Assembly: GCA_022838965.1 (NCBI GenBank)
Contig: JALHDK010000004.1
Span: forward strand, 1 to 24,058
Direction of reading: 5' to 3'
Source: Actinomycetales bacterium
Lineage (GTDB): Bacteria; Actinomycetota; Actinomycetes; Actinomycetales; Actinomycetaceae
DNA: 24,058 nt
Under the pieces are notes generated by a model. It did no database searches and was not told the DNA's origin. It saw only the letters and a list, made by a program, of their open reading frames with translations. Positions 23,050-24,058 of the stretch are shown piece after piece (positions within the stretch are counted from its first letter, which is position 1; each line of letters starts with the position of its first letter). The position numbers and the translations under genes were made by a program.

Positions 23050-24058
23050 GGCCGGGACGAACGGTTGCCCGATCGCGTCCAGCATCTGCTGGAACCAGGC
23101 CTGTGACACGTCGAACGCCTTGCCACCCTTGATCCGCGGGAACGGGATCACCGTGAGGACGTCGTCGTTCTCCTCGTCGTGCCCCACCACCCCGGGTTCC
23201 CCGCGCAGCGCAGCGTCCACGGCAGCCTCGGTCATCGTCCTGATCAGTTCGAGGTCGGCCGCGTTGGCGCGGGATGCCCGGGAGAAGTACCCGGACTTCT
23301 GCACCAGGACCTTCTCGGCGCCGATCCGGTCGGCGAACTGCCGTGCGAACCAGGCCCCCGGGTTGATGCTGTCGAGCTTGACGTGGCCGAAGGGGTCACG
23401 CTGGACCTCCTCCCCGGCCGCCTCCATCTCGGCGATGATCTCCGGAACGCCCGCTCCCTCCGAGAGGAAGATGGTGACATTCCCGAGCTCGTCCATGATG
23501 CCGCGCAGGCGGCGGGCCTCCGACTCCAGGTTCGCCCCCATCTCGGGCACGTAGACGGCGTGCACGTCCCAGCGCTCGCGCCTGAGCCCGATGGACGGGA
23601 CCCAGTCCTGGGTGTCGAGCCATGCGCGGTACTTCCGCGTGGCTGCTGCCGTCAGCCAGCCACAGTTGCGTCCCATGACCTCGTGGACGATCAGCATGCG
23701 CGGGTTGGCGCGGTGCTCCCCCACCACGTTCTGGGCGAACTCCGCGGCCTCCTCGGCGGCGGTGTCGGCGCCGAGGGACTGGCGAATCGGAACGATGTCG
23801 TTGTCGATGGTCTTCGGCAGGCCGACCACGGTGAGCTTGTAGTCGTGGGCCTCGAGGTACGCGGCGAGATCCGCGGCCGTGGTGTTGGTGTCGTCGCCCC
23901 CGATGGTGTGCAGCACGTCGACGCCGTCGCTCCGCAGCCGCTCGGCGGCCACCTCGAGCGGGTTGTCGCCCTCCCTGACCAGCCCACGGGACACCAGGTT
24001 CCGGACATTCGTGAGCTTGACGCGCGAGTTGCCGATGGGGCTGCCCCCGAAGCGATGG
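23029..24058 (-). CDS. pfp: PPi-dependent 6-phosphofructokinase (N-terminus off the right edge)
   Basis: About 343 residues are visible; the true start lies beyond the window. From the edge the frame reads HRFGGSPIGNSR, then TIGGDDTNTTAADL, LPKTIDNDIVPIRQS, VMGRNCGWLTA and GYFSRASRAN. ATP-dependent enzymes have GGDGS and PGTIDND; here the second Asp of GGDD (codon 23890-23892) and the Lys of PKTIDND (codon 23812-23814) are the residues known to favour pyrophosphate over ATP. The enzyme reversibly converts fructose 6-phosphate and PPi to fructose 1,6-bisphosphate and phosphate, as in the PPi-based glycolysis of propionibacteria. The C-terminus (QPAEH) ends within an 18-bp repeat array. Convergent with pknL. 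A GTG at 23994 is in frame, but conserved sequence continues upstream of it, so it is not the start. Confidence 0.93.
   Translation of the reverse strand, partial: HRFGGSPIGNSRVKLTNVRNLVSRGLVREGDNPLEVAAERLRSDGVDVLHTIGGDDTNTTAADLAAYLEAHDYKLTVVGLPKTIDNDIVPIRQSLGADTAAEEAAEFAQNVVGEHRANPRMLIVHEVMGRNCGWLTAAATRKYRAWLDTQDWVPSIGLRRERWDVHAVYVPEMGANLESEARRLRGIMDELGNVTIFLSEGAGVPEIIAEMEAAGEEVQRDPFGHVKLDSINPGAWFARQFADRIGAEKVLVQKSGYFSRASRANAADLELIRTMTEAAVDAALRGEPGVVGHDEENDDVLTVIPFPRIKGGKAFDVSQAWFQQMLDAIGQPFVPASQPAEH

Overview
The window is a dense, high-GC actinobacterial chromosome segment with almost no intergenic space and no mobile elements. Gene content and protein features point to the Propionibacteriales/Propionibacteriaceae neighbourhood: a PPi-type phosphofructokinase (GGDD and PKTIDND motifs), a PknL/Rv2175c pair, a ParE-SigA block, DUF5998, DUF4192 and DUF7455 proteins, and a Pat-type acetyltransferase with an N-terminal GNAT domain. 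The lineage call is inference; no rRNA is present to confirm it.

Layout. (i) 1-3842, minus strand: a tightly coupled operon of a Pat-like GNAT/acyl-CoA-synthetase protein, DUF5998 and an alkaline-phosphatase-superfamily phosphodiesterase cut by the left edge. (ii) 3908-6346, plus: topoisomerase IV subunit A (parC), divergent from the Pat operon. (iii) 6351-10519, minus: parE followed by two overlapping double-GNAT acetyltransferases that converge on parC. (iv) 10631-10834, plus: a small zinc-ribbon-like DUF7455 protein, divergent from parE and convergent with sigA. (v) 11019-12497, minus: the principal sigma factor, with an unusually acidic N-terminal region. (vi) 12625-16962, minus: the glycine cleavage operon gcvT-gcvH-gcvP, with DUF4192 upstream (17023-18024). 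(vii) 18178-22918: polyprenyl synthase (+), Rv2175c-type DNA-binding protein (-), a triple-LysM lytic transglycosylase (+) and a PknL-type kinase with four PASTA repeats (+), forming a cell-envelope module. (viii) 23029-24058, minus: PPi-dependent phosphofructokinase cut by the right edge.

The clearest cross-cutting signal is regulatory. Six genes (pat, parC, parE, GNAT-1, the polyprenyl synthase and pknL) have a -10-like hexamer (TAGGNT, or GATAAT for parC) ending exactly 6 or 7 nt before the start codon, so their transcripts are probably leaderless. This signal also corrects several start codons. By contrast sigA, gcvH, the Rv2175c homologue and the lytic transglycosylase have visible Shine-Dalgarno sequences.

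No unmistakable undescribed system is present. The items most worth checking are the leaderless-promoter set, quinolone-resistance-like residues in both topoisomerase IV subunits, an 18-bp tandem repeat that straddles the phosphofructokinase stop codon, perfect inverted repeats in promoter regions, and the acidic sigma-factor N-terminus. No gene-free stretch exceeds 300 bases; the longest, 10835-11018, holds a hairpin terminator and short degenerate repeats.
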